A stretch of 10,887 bases of DNA, taken from Asterionellopsis glacialis. Lineage: Eukaryota; Bacillariophyta; Plagiogrammaphyceae; Rhaphoneidales; Asterionellopsidaceae. The notes under the pieces were generated by a model, which was not told where the DNA came from, did no database searches, and worked only from the letters and a program-made list of their open reading frames with translations. Positions 1 to 7,445 of the stretch are shown here, piece by piece (positions within the stretch are counted from its first letter, which is position 1; every line of letters begins with the position of its first letter). The translations under genes were made by a program, and so were the position numbers. The stretch is from the NCBI GenBank assembly GCA_014885115.2, contig WKLE02005250.1, positions 1 through 10,887 on the forward strand, given 5' to 3'.

Positions 1-109
1 TATGTGTTGAATCAAATTTTGGAGTTTACGTAAAAAAAATGTAGAAAGAGACTCGAGTACTGTATTGATGGGTATCTATAATCCGGTGTGTCTTGAGATT
101 CAGTATAAA

Positions 110-180
110 TTACAAATATGTAACCTAGGCTTCAATAAATTACGTAAAATTGTAACTTAAGTTACAAATTGTAACCTAGG
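110..180. repeat. Palindrome cluster of TTACAA/TTGTAA half-sites
   Basis: A perfect 18-bp palindrome, TTGTAACTTAAGTTACAA, lies at 150-167. It is flanked by two near-identical direct repeats, TTACAAATATGTAACCTAGG (110-129) and TTACAAATTGTAACCTAGG (162-180), each itself a TTACAA-TTGTAA dyad followed by the palindrome CCTAGG. Dyads of this kind can be binding sites for dimeric DNA-binding proteins or remains of transposon ends; the sequence does not decide between them. Confidence 0.6.
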
Positions 181-559
181 ATGGCAGGTTCACTTTATGT
201 GACGTTTCATGATTGAATGGTATGAAATTGAAATAATATTGGATAGTTACTTACCGCTTTTTGCATGGAGTGTTAACAAAAAAGCACTATGCTGACAACA
301 ATATAGATTGAGTTTGGTTAGAGTGAATAAATTATGAGCTATTTTAATTAGTTACTAAAAATAGGTGACAATTCACCAATTCGTCTTCTTGACCCAATTG
401 CAGTATGGGATCCTACAGTGGATCTTCTTAGACTTTGGATTCCAATGGAGTTCGGTTTTACCATGTGTGGACTGAACTCCCCGAGGCAGCCAATGAGAGT
501 TCGCCAAATCAGTGCATCATTACTTCTGCTGTGGAGTGGATTTCAATACACTTGGTTTG

Positions 560-680
560 TGATGTCAGCGTTTGCATATACATGGTGCGTCACTGCATGT
601 TTGCTTCAGTCCGCTCAATGATGTCATCACGTCATCTCATCTGTCTTAATATGTGATGTCATTAAAGCACATTACGTCCG
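560..680. promoter_or_regulatory. Cluster of bZIP/CRE-like sites
   Basis: TGATGTCA occurs at 560-567, 619-626 and 654-661. ACGTCA lies at 629-634, and TACGTC falls a little before 680. These resemble ATF/CREB-type bZIP sites (TGACGTCA and one-base variants). They lie just upstream of the decayed transposase reading frame, so they may have belonged to its promoter. This is a motif match only; no TATA box or start site was identified. Confidence 0.3.
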
Positions 681-690
681 TACTACGGTA

Positions 691-2511
691 TTGCGCAAGT
701 CTTGCAACTTGCCTACTGCAAGGCTTGTATTAATCAGAAGAGAGGAGAACAAGGTAGTTCAACAAAGAAGAACCCCAACAACAGCATACTACTTGAAGCA
801 GGGTTTTTTTCCTGGTGTCATTTTGTTTTGCAGCTTTCGTAACTGCAGGATTGATGAAGAAGGACCCCAATTGGGTTTATTTGATGAGGAAGAAGCTGTG
901 GCACCGGACCAGCAAGAACCTACAACAACAGAACCAGTGGTGGGAGAAGAAGTGGTACCAGAAGTAGTGCCACAGGAGGATCAGGTGTTGCCCAGAGCAA
1001 CTGCCCATCTCTAGGATTGCTTGGTTGTGGAATCACTGTGGACAATAATAATGAACCTGTGGTTGACAATGTTCTGGATCCAGCACAAGAAGAAGTTGAA
1101 GAGGATGTAGAGTCAAACTGAGGTTATAATGAAATAGACCTACAATAACAACAAGGGCTCAACAGAACAAATCCAAAACTCAAAGGAGTCAGCAGTACTG
1201 TACAGTTGTCACTTGCATTGTTGCAACTTTGGATGATACTTTGCCCAGTGAACTATGTGAAGGACATTGTATTACCTGAGAGCAAAAATAATTAGAAGAC
1301 AAGGACAACAGTATATTGTCTGAGTTTGTTCAATGGATTGGATTGTGGCACTTCATGGCTTGCAATGAAGGAGTAGCAAGACATGACTGGTAGTCAAAAA
1401 AAGAGATTGATCCCTTCAGTGGTGCTCCCTTCCAATTCAACCAGTTCATGCCCCGTAATTGATTCAATTCTATTCTTAATTCACTTACCTATACTAACAT
1501 TGCCTCTCCTGCTTTCATTGACAGATTCCATAATGTAAGACAGATGAGCCAAGCTTAGAATGATAACATGAAAGAAAATTCTATGTCTGGTTGGTTGTCG
1601 TGTCTGGATGAAAGTATGATGATATGGCTCAACAAGTGGACAGCGCCTGGGTTTATGTTCGTTCCACAAAAGCCCAATCCCTTCAGAACCAAATGGCACA
1701 TGATTGGATGTGTAACATCAGGAGTACTGTACAGGATTGATCTGGTGGAAGCCAAGGATAGACCACCAAAACTTGGACCTTTGCGATTTGAAAATGAGTT
1801 CAAAAGACCAGCTGGTATGTCTGTGTTAATGGTGCAACTGTGTAAAAATATTTGTAATACAGGAAGTGTGGTTGTAATGGACAGCGGGGTCTGTGTTTTG
1901 AATGGAATAATTCAAATGACAAAGAAAGGAGTGTATGGAGCATCCCTCATCAAGAAAAGAAGGTATTTGCCAAAGTATATACCTGGTGATAAGATTCTAA
2001 GTGACTTTGATTCTAAGAAAGTGGGCAATGCAGATGCAGTGAAGAATGAGAGAGACAGGGTAAAGTATCATGTGTAATGTATGAAGGAACCGGACTACAC
2101 AATGATGATCATGTCTATAGATGGAAACAATGAAAGAGTACTTGAAGCAAAAAAAATTGACATATAAGAACAATGATTGACAGATAGTGACCAAAACTTA
2201 AATTTAGGAAGCAATTGGCACAGGAGATGATCAATAATAAGTTGAATGATGAAGGTGGGAGGACTAGATCACAAAGATTGAGTGAAAATAGTCCAGAGAG
2301 GATTCATTGTGTGCAGACGGTACCAATATACTGTGGGGGGTGGCTGGGAAATAAGAGGAAAAAATCAACACAAAAATACCTTCAACAAATGTGTTGATGT
2401 GGGAAAAAGACACAGAACTACTGTAGGTGTAACCTAAGTGTGTTTTTGTGTCAAAAATGCATGATGATTCACCGTTTACAAGCTTCTAATGAAGATGAAA
2501 GGTGTGACTGA
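691..2511 (+). pseudogene. piggyBac-like transposase, decayed
   Basis: Relic of a cut-and-paste DDE transposase of the piggyBac/PGBD type (DDE_Tnp_1_7), which moves an element at TTAA sites. It runs in frame 1 to about 1014 with an acidic N-terminus (DEEGPQLGLF..., then Glu/Pro/Val-rich), in frame 3 to 1293 (with NPKLKGV and NYVKDIVLPESKNN), in frame 2 from 1322 to 2165, and in frame 1 from 2191. The catalytic core is clear: LDESM with the first Asp at 1607, FMFVPQKPNPF, LVEAKDRPP, VVVMDSG with the second Asp at 1880, KKRRYLPKYIPGD, and KEPDY at 2084-2098. In-frame stops lie at 1119, 1146, 1293, 1391, 1460, 1556, 2075 and 2165. The C-terminal Cys-rich domain survives (Cys codons at 2392, 2398, 2422, 2428, 2449 and 2458, His at 2470), broken by TGA at 2395. 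Roughly 70-110 residues normally lying between KEPDY and FRKQLAQEMINN are missing. No complete start is visible. The family call is firm; the exact 5' limit is not. Confidence 0.88.
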
Positions 2512-2719
2512 ATTCAGGCAAAAAAAACATAAAATTTAGACCTACTTTATACCGTGTATAATTTTCCTTCTTTTTGGGGGAATTTCTTCATTCCTTTCTG
2601 TTCCTTTGGGTTCAAAAGAACATTTCCATTGTTGAACTAGATCCTTAAGTTGATTTTTGATGAAGTAATTGCATTTTCAAATGTGCCTGATTTTCCTGAA
2701 AAATGGGTGCACTGAGCAT
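2512..2719. other. AT-rich 3' flank of the piggyBac relic
   Basis: No reading frame or RNA gene is supported. The stretch has T- and A-rich runs, and TTAA occurs near 2644 (inside CCTTAAG). The repeat AATGGGTGCAYTG begins at about 2702 and recurs at about 2734. Confidence 0.4.
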
Positions 2720-2772
2720 GCTCTTATAACTCCAATGGGTGCATTGGGATGCCCATTTTTATTGAAATTTTC
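2720..2772 (+). repeat. Right-terminus-like sequence (third copy)
   Basis: The stretch containing TGCCCATTTTTATTGAAAT matches the right ends at 5934-5956 and 8738-8760 (pattern GCCyrTTTTTctATTGAAATAG), and the preceding ATGGGTGCAT matches ATGGGCGCAT of the 8.7-kb copy. Similarity fades upstream of this. It may be the end of an older element lying left of the recombinase element, perhaps the one carrying the piggyBac relic. It also forms an inverted repeat with the left end at 2817-2841 (GATGCC...AAATT on both arms). Confidence 0.45.
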
Positions 2773-2814
2773 CAACCTCTCATGTGTAGAAATTGGTATT
2801 ATTCTACTGAAAGA

Positions 2815-2960
2815 TCAATTTAGTTGAGAAAAACAGGCATCTCAACACACCCATTCTCAGCCAACCAATCGTTTTGTCACGTGGAAGAATTTCTTCATAA
2901 GTACCTTTTTTTTATGTCACAGGTGCAAGCCGATCCACTAAAAAATTCCAAACTTTTGAT
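2815..2960 (+). repeat. Left end of recombinase element, copy 1
   Basis: Aligns with 7295-7445. Shared blocks in order: TTGA(A/G)-AAAAC-CAG/AGGCA-TCAA, CAGCCAnCCAATC, TGTCACGTG (2875-2883), a T-run, TCAC, and CTAAAAAATTCC against TTAAAAAGTCCC. The CCAAT box plus the CACGTG E-box/bZIP core, placed 120-140 bp before the first ATG at 3003, look like a promoter as well as an element end. Confidence 0.65.
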
Positions 2961-3815
2961 CAAGAACAGATTCTCAGTGTCACTTCTTATACATTATGTA
3001 AAATGAACCACCACAACAACAATGGATCTGTCATTAAAGGGGTGGATGACCTCCTAAATGACATGGATGCACAAGTTACTGGGGGGGCTGTTTGAATGCT
3101 GATTCAGGAGAAGAAAGTGATGACAACATTCTTGAAGGTTCTGTTCATGCTGTTGATGCTGTTTTTCAAGCCAACTTACATTATCCTCATGCTATGAAGT
3201 GTTTTTAGATATGGATATTTGATAAGTATCAGTCCAAACCAGAAGGACCTTCTAAAATAAAATTCCGCAATCTCATGCATCATGCATCCTACAACATTAG
3301 AAGCACTGTCTCTGTTATATGCCACAAGCACTGTTCCAGAAGCAACTGAGGGAAGTGACCTTCCTACTGGTAATCCTGTACTATTTGAGGAAGCAGCCCT
3401 ATTTCAAGTAAGTTCTGCTAGTCAGAACTTTCACCCTATACAACTGGGACAGTTGGACATCAAGGTGCTTGTATCCTTTCTATTGTCTTGAAAAGGGTCC
3501 AACGGCACTAAGTATATGTCCTGCAGTGGTTATGTTGGATATTGTTCTGGCTTAAATGAACAATTCCAGGCTTGTTCTGTCCAACAACCTACAGGCTATA
3601 ATGAAGAGATGTCACGTTTCTTCAAAGGCCTATATTGCAATGCTGCACAATCAAAAAGGAAGAGGGGAAGATGCCTGACTGAAGGAAAAGAGCCTCTTTA
3701 ATTTAAGTTGTACAGATAACTCTGTGCGTGGATGATTTGCAATGATGGCAGTGATGCAATCTTTGGACATACCTTCTTGACGCTGACATGGAATTTAGTA
3801 TGTTGCTCCAAGAAT

Positions 3816-3873
3816 ACTGTACATATCCATAGCGAGCACCTTGGTTGGGAGGATGACTATGGATATGTACAGT
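3816..3873. repeat. Perfect 17-bp inverted repeat inside the recombinase relic
   Basis: ACTGTACATATCCATAG (3816-3832) is exactly repeated in inverse at 3857-3873, with a 24-nt spacer. It lies in frame within the recombinase core, so the two arms encode NTVHIHS and DYGYVQF. Perfect pairing over 17 bp at this spacing is very unlikely by chance. Confidence 0.9.
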
Positions 3874-4296
3874 TTGCACATATGAAAAATGATATGTCCA
3901 GTTTTGAGGCAAGTCAAAAAAGACATATTTTTGTGAACCCCCCATGATCTGAACATTCCCTGCTGATAGTGGATTGTTTTTTGGGGGCAAGGCCTACTTT
4001 AGTTTCTCAAAGTACTTGAGTAAGGTAGTTATGAAGCATGAGGTTGAAGTAAGAGCTCTTGGTGTCAACCCTTCTGTTATTGGAGTACACTCCACAGGGA
4101 AGGGTGCAGCAACATACTGCTGCAACAGGACCATTGCTGCACCCCACATTGCAAGTGTATGCAACCGTGCAGGTTGGATGATGGGAAAGGTCAAGGATAC
4201 ATATATTACATATGAGGCTGCTTCTGACCACTATGTTGGACATGTTGTGGCTGGGTTGGATGTTCACTCATAGATTTTAGATTCGTGGTGCTGATG

Positions 4297-4349
4297 CAGC
4301 AACAACAACCAGCACAGCAACAAACAATGAACCAACAACAACAAACAAT
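4297..4349 (+). repeat. CAA/CAG-rich low-complexity repeat 1
   Basis: Runs of CAA with some CAG and ACA follow directly after the recombinase core domain. In the continuing frame (frame 3) they encode a Thr/Asn-rich linker (ATTTSTATNNEPTTTNN); frame 1 would give polyglutamine. Such linkers are common between conserved domains and expand by slippage. Confidence 0.8.
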
Positions 4350-5382
4350 GATCATGCTCCTCCAGCTGAAGAAGAATCTTCAACAAGTGCAGAAGAACCT
4401 TGAACAGTGGATGAGGAAATTCTTTTTGCAATAGGCAAAATGTTTCTGTATCGTGTTCCTGTTGGGTTTTACAAATTTGCAAGAATATGTCTTGCATCAC
4501 TGATATTTCACTGAACAGCACTGCAATGGATCACTCACATTAATTCCTCTTTTGCACAGACAATATTGTTCAGCGATTGTTGGTTCACACCAACAGAACC
4601 TGCCACATATGTTGGTTACTGGTGGCACAAGAAGGACAAAGAGAATGGCAAGGATATGATGGAACTTACTGTGATCCCACCCCACATCAAACTGCACACC
4701 AAAAACTGGGAGTTAAAGGAGCTGCAGTACAAATTACTTGCAGCTGTTAAGGAAATTAACAAGCGCAACAAATCCTTGTCAAGCTGGAATCATGATTAAG
4801 TTTAGAGAATAGTTGAATAGGAGAAGGATAAATGGGGGAGAATTAACAATGGACATGATAAAGGAACATATGATTCAACCACTGCAGCTGGAGATCGCTA
4901 ATTTGAAAATGTATATCAAGGAAAAAGAGAATGCAACAAACAGAGATTCAGAAGAAGGAACCAGATCAAGGGCAGGTGGATTGGCACATCTTGCTTCTTT
5001 TTATTGGGATGGCCAACATTGGATGCTACCAAAGACGTACATTTTAAATCAGAAAATGTTGCCACTGATTGCATGGCAACAGTGGTATCACCCTTCAAAT
5101 CATACTGGTAAGAGCATTCCTCCACTTAGGGGTGTAAAAACTAAAGACTTAAAACAAAAAAACAAAAAAAGACATAACAAAAATGATGAAGCTTGATGTA
5201 ACGGCAAATATCTGGGGTACTGTATCTGTAGAGGAGTTAAACAGGATCTATCACGAAGATAGAATCTAGGGTTGTCTACCTAATAGGGAGACAGGCAGAG
5301 GATGAAGTGGGTGCAGCTCCCAGATTAGCTGGGTATGGGCTACAAGGGTGATAACTGAGAAAAAAGGGGGCTCCTCCTATGC

Positions 5383-5438
5383 CACAACAACAACAACATG
5401 AACCAGCAGCAGTGGTGGAACAACAACAACAACAACCT
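5383..5438 (+). repeat. CAA-rich repeat 2 (polyglutamine tail)
   Basis: Two CAA runs, four and six repeats, are separated by a short CAT-GAA-CCA-GCA stretch. In frame 3 they encode PQQQQHEP and EQQQQQQP near the end of the recombinase relic. The frame stays open from 5355 to 5735 apart from TAG at 5463. Confidence 0.8.
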
Positions 5439-5708
5439 ATACCAAGGCAAGCAAACCAACAATAGAGGCAGCAGCAATGTAATGCAGGGGGTGCATTTGC
5501 ACTGCCTGACTTGAATAGTGATGCTCAGAGTAGGGGGGAGATGCATGGCAGAAAAGTTTCATTGCAGATGCAACATGATGAACAGGAAGACAATAGACAG
5601 CTTGGAAGAATAGGGGATACTTCTGATAATGTTGGGAATAGAATAGTTGTAGGTGGAGGTGAGGCTGGTGCAGTAAGTGCAAGAAATAGGGGTTTTATTG
5701 GGACCCTT

Positions 5709-5957
5709 CATGGGTTTTTAAGACCAAATCTGTAATTATAGGACTTACTAATTTTATTACTTTTTTCGACTTGAAGTATATTTTAGTGATGTAAATTTAT
5801 AGTTGTACAGTAGCTTATAACTTGTATGACCATTTCTATGGTAAGCACATACTGAATATTTGTACATTCTGATTGGTTAGTACATCAACTTGTGACGTAA
5901 TTTACTGCAGGTGTTCCACAGGTGTCTCAACGCGCCTGTTTTTCTCATTGAAATAGA
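5709..5957 (+). repeat. Right end of recombinase element, copy 1
   Basis: Aligns with 8527-8765. Shared blocks: CATGG(G)TTTTT, TTTTTC-ACTTG, AGT-ATGTAAATTT-TA, CAGTAG-TA, TTTnTATGG, GATTGGTyAGTA, TGAC, GCC-TTTTC-ATTGAAATAGA. The distance from GATTGG to ATTGAAATAG is 76 bp in both copies. The first 27 bases still encode the recombinase C-terminus (stop at 5733), so the match includes the end of the gene. GATTGG (CCAAT box on the other strand) and TGACGTAA (5893-5900) could also act as promoter sites. Confidence 0.7.
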
Positions 5958-6292
5958 ATTCAGCCAAAAGTACCTGGTACGGCAGAATATCTGTTACCTG
6001 GTATTCCTACAACTCACATTCCACTGCTGATTCCTGGCCTAACCCCTATCTGGGAACCCGGAAACATGCTGGCCAGACATGGACTGATGTCAGCACATCT
6101 GACCATTATCAGAAGAGCAACTGGAATCATAATGGCCAAAACAGTCCTCAGATTCAAATCCCAACAGAATAATGTCAAACATTTCTTATAAATTAATTAT
6201 GTCATGTTTAACACCACTTCCTGTGTTTTTCTCTTTCACCATCATGCTCTGCATGACACCATCAAGTAGACAGACATTGTCGCCATGTCACC
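5958..6292. other. Spacer between recombinase element and gag-like fragment
   Basis: Less AT-rich than the rest and unlike its neighbours. One plus-strand frame (about 5955-6186) is open for some 75 codons and Pro/Ile/Leu-rich at first, but I do not recognise it. TACCTGGTA occurs at about 5973 and again about 23 bases later. GATTCAAATCC near 6150 resembles a Pol III B box but has no tRNA fold around it. Confidence 0.35.
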
Positions 6293-6511
6293 ATGTCCTC
6301 CTCTGTCACAGTTGAAAGCCTCACCGAGAGCTTTCCACACCCCACCTTAGACCCCATACCCAACCGTCCTTTGTACAAAACCATTGCAGCAGCACACAAG
6401 TTACTCAATCATAATGCAGCTTCCATACCACCCCAACTTGGAGGCGGCCAACATGGATACTTACTAGGTGCACACTTTATCAGAAAACAATTAGAAAAAG
6501 AATTAGACTAA
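6293..6511 (+). pseudogene. gag-like N-terminal module, truncated
   Basis: A 72-codon frame from an ATG. The order FPHPTLDPIPNRPLY, then KTIAAAHKLLNHNAASI, then LGGGQHGYLLG matches the N-terminal module (FPHP..I.G.P.Y..I...H..L..NAASI...LGGG.HGYLG) that I know from retroelement gag-like proteins in algae and other protists. After GYLLG the frame runs into HFIRKQLEKELD and stops, where the family normally continues for several hundred residues (gag core). It is therefore a 5' fragment with a deletion or foreign 3' join near 6465. No protease, integrase or reverse transcriptase is present. The ATG fits the family's usual start. Recognition is from motif memory, so moderate confidence. Confidence 0.6.
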
Positions 6512-6555
6512 GTTTTTCCCCTGAAAAAAGACTACCCCCACACTTTATTTCACAA

Positions 6556-6960
6556 TCAAGCAAAAGAATCAGAATACAGGTCATGAGTCCACAACAAGAA
6601 TAATCCGTGCGCCCAAAAAAAAAATGGTTCTAAAACTGCCACCTGCGCGCCATCCATGTTTTCACCCTCTTTGTCAGAGGATACAGAGAGAGAGGAGGAC
6701 CCATGGCAATACCATCGTCGCATTGTGATCTGGACAAACACCTCCGTTTTCCGTCACAGATGTCCATCAAACAAGAACGAAACCAAGCAACAATCAACTA
6801 CAATACTAATAATTTGGATAGGGAATTGAATAGTGCCAAGAAGAGGTTTATTGTCATCTGAAAGGAGTTGTCTTGTCGTGACAGCACCATGGTCACAGGT
6901 TTTTTTCATTGTTGATTGGATCAGTCCCTCAAAGAAACTAAAGAGACAACATAATGCCAA
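6556..6960 (-). pseudogene. Unidentified decayed reverse-strand frame
   Basis: One reverse-strand frame is open over about 135 codons, apart from a single stop between 6742 and 6753. Upstream part: FEGLIQSTMKKTCDHG and TTRQLLSDDNKPLLG. Downstream part: FVQITMRRWYCHGSSSLS and SSDKEGENMDGAQVAVLE. The second part is less AT-rich than its surroundings and has a protein-like composition, but I do not recognise a family. It could be an old exon or chance openness. Confidence 0.2.
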
Positions 6961-7111
6961 TTCAACAGAATGCTACTTGATTGGTTGGATCCAGATAATT
7001 GTCGGAAGCCAAAAAAAATAATTCTTTTTTCTGATTCTTTTTCTTGTGGACCTGATTCATTTAAACATCTGCAAGAGTGGATTTCAGAGCAACGTCCAGA
7101 ACCAAAGAGTC

Positions 7112-7151
7112 AGGAATAATAACCTATTGAGTGAGGAGTAATAACCTATTG
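7112..7151 (+). repeat. Tandem 22-bp duplication
   Basis: AGGAATAATAACCTATTG (7112-7129) is followed 22 bp later by AGGAGTAATAACCTATTG (7134-7151), one mismatch in 18. Short and with no evident function. Confidence 0.85.
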
Positions 7152-7294
7152 GGAGGCAAAAAAAGATGATTGTCCTGAATTACAGGCGCATTGAGTGCGT
7201 CTGTATAAAATAAAAGGGCGTTTATTTTGACTGCTTTTACAGATATCTTCTGACTTCTCTTTCATAGAAGTTGCTACAGATCTACCCAAAAAAA

Positions 7295-7445
7295 TAATTG
7301 ATTGAAGAAAACCAGTCACATCAAAATGCTCATCACAGCCATCCAATCAAGGTGTCACGTGTTAAAAAGTTTTCTTAAATATTTTTTTTTTTTTTTTACA
7401 TCACTTGAGCAAGTTTTTTTCAGTTAAAAAGTCCCTACATGTACC
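7295..7445 (+). repeat. Left end of copy 2
   Basis: Matches 2815-2960: ATTGATTGAAGAAAACCAG against TTTAGTTGAGAAAAACAGG; AGCCATCCAATC (7337-7348) against AGCCAACCAATC (2859-2870); and TGTCACGTG at 7353-7361, identical to 2875-2883. A long T-run and TCAC then follow in both. The CCAAT box and CACGTG core are the most conserved parts, pointing to a function in promoter activity or recognition. Confidence 0.65.

Larger units (their letters stand above)
1..690. other. Non-coding 5' flank of the piggyBac relic
   Basis: AT-rich stretch with no reading frame I can support; the short open frames at 418-656 overlap each other in two frames and resemble nothing I recognise. It holds a palindrome cluster (110-180), a lone TGACGTTT (200-207) and a group of TGATGTCA/ACGTCA sites (560-680), listed separately. 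The left boundary of the piggyBac element should lie here, but I could not find a convincing TTAA-flanked terminal inverted repeat. Confidence 0.5.
3003..5735 (+). pseudogene. Crypton-like tyrosine recombinase, decayed
   Basis: Relic of a tyrosine recombinase of the kind carried by Crypton-like elements in algae and oomycetes. It starts at MNHHNNNGSV (3003, frame 3), shifts to frame 2 at a seven-G run (3081-3087), returns to frame 3 from 3282 to about 3947 (NPVLFEEAALF, LGQLDIKVLVSFL, SRFFKGLYCNAA, EGKEPL, FAHMKND), then frame 2 at 3974-4273 with the HxxR-W-Y core, frame 3 at 4281-4799 and frame 1 at 4813-5196. Catalytic positions: the Arg expected in WNLxCRSKNT is Cys (TGC 3804-3806); the HxxR box reads HSTGKG, Arg to Gly (GGG 4097-4099); the Trp of AGW and the Tyr nine residues later (TAT 4202-4204) remain. 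Stops include 3206, 4401, 4512 and 5463. The tail (5379-5735) is Gln-rich and ends FLRPNL. The enzyme must be inactive; the family is clear from the motif order. Confidence 0.85.
2815..5957 (+). mobile_element. Crypton-like tyrosine-recombinase element, copy 1
   Basis: About 3.1 kb. The proposed unit starts near AATTTAGTTGAGAAAAACAG and ends near CTCATTGAAATAGA. A perfect 14-bp inverted repeat (TGAGAAAAACAGGC at 2825-2838; its complement at 5934-5947) bounds a decayed tyrosine-recombinase gene. CCAATC (2865-2870) on the left answers GATTGG (5871) on the right, and both ends hold an ACGT-core site (CACGTG 2878-2883; TGACGTAA 5893-5900). The same two ends flank the shorter element at 7295-8765. 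Exact termini and any target duplication could not be fixed, and Crypton elements are not usually described with inverted ends, so the boundary is an inference. Confidence 0.6.
6512..7294. other. Intergenic region, mostly unassigned
   Basis: No recognised gene. It holds a weak reverse-strand frame (6556-6960), a tandem 22-bp duplication (7112-7151) and a TATA-like run, TATAAAATAAAAG, near 7204. TTTTTTCTGATTCTTTTTC at 7025-7043 recurs near 8763-8781, just outside the right end of the second element. Confidence 0.35.

Noticed and set aside
691..2511. Alternative genetic code making the transposase intact
   Set aside because: All three stop codons occur in frame and there are also frame changes and a deletion, so decay is the simpler explanation.
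3405..3425. GTAAGT donor-like site suggesting an intron in the recombinase gene
   Set aside because: The family reading frame (LFQVSSASQ) runs straight through it.
4264..4521. Reverse-strand Leu-rich frame
   Set aside because: It is the complement of the CAA/CAG-rich linker of the recombinase relic; Leu/His runs are expected from that.
5340..5682. Two overlapping reverse-strand frames rich in Leu and His
   Set aside because: Shadow of the Gln-rich recombinase tail on the plus strand.
6125..6175. Possible tRNA or SINE (GATTCAAATCC resembles a Pol III B box)
   Set aside because: No T-stem pairing around it, no acceptor stem and no convincing A box.
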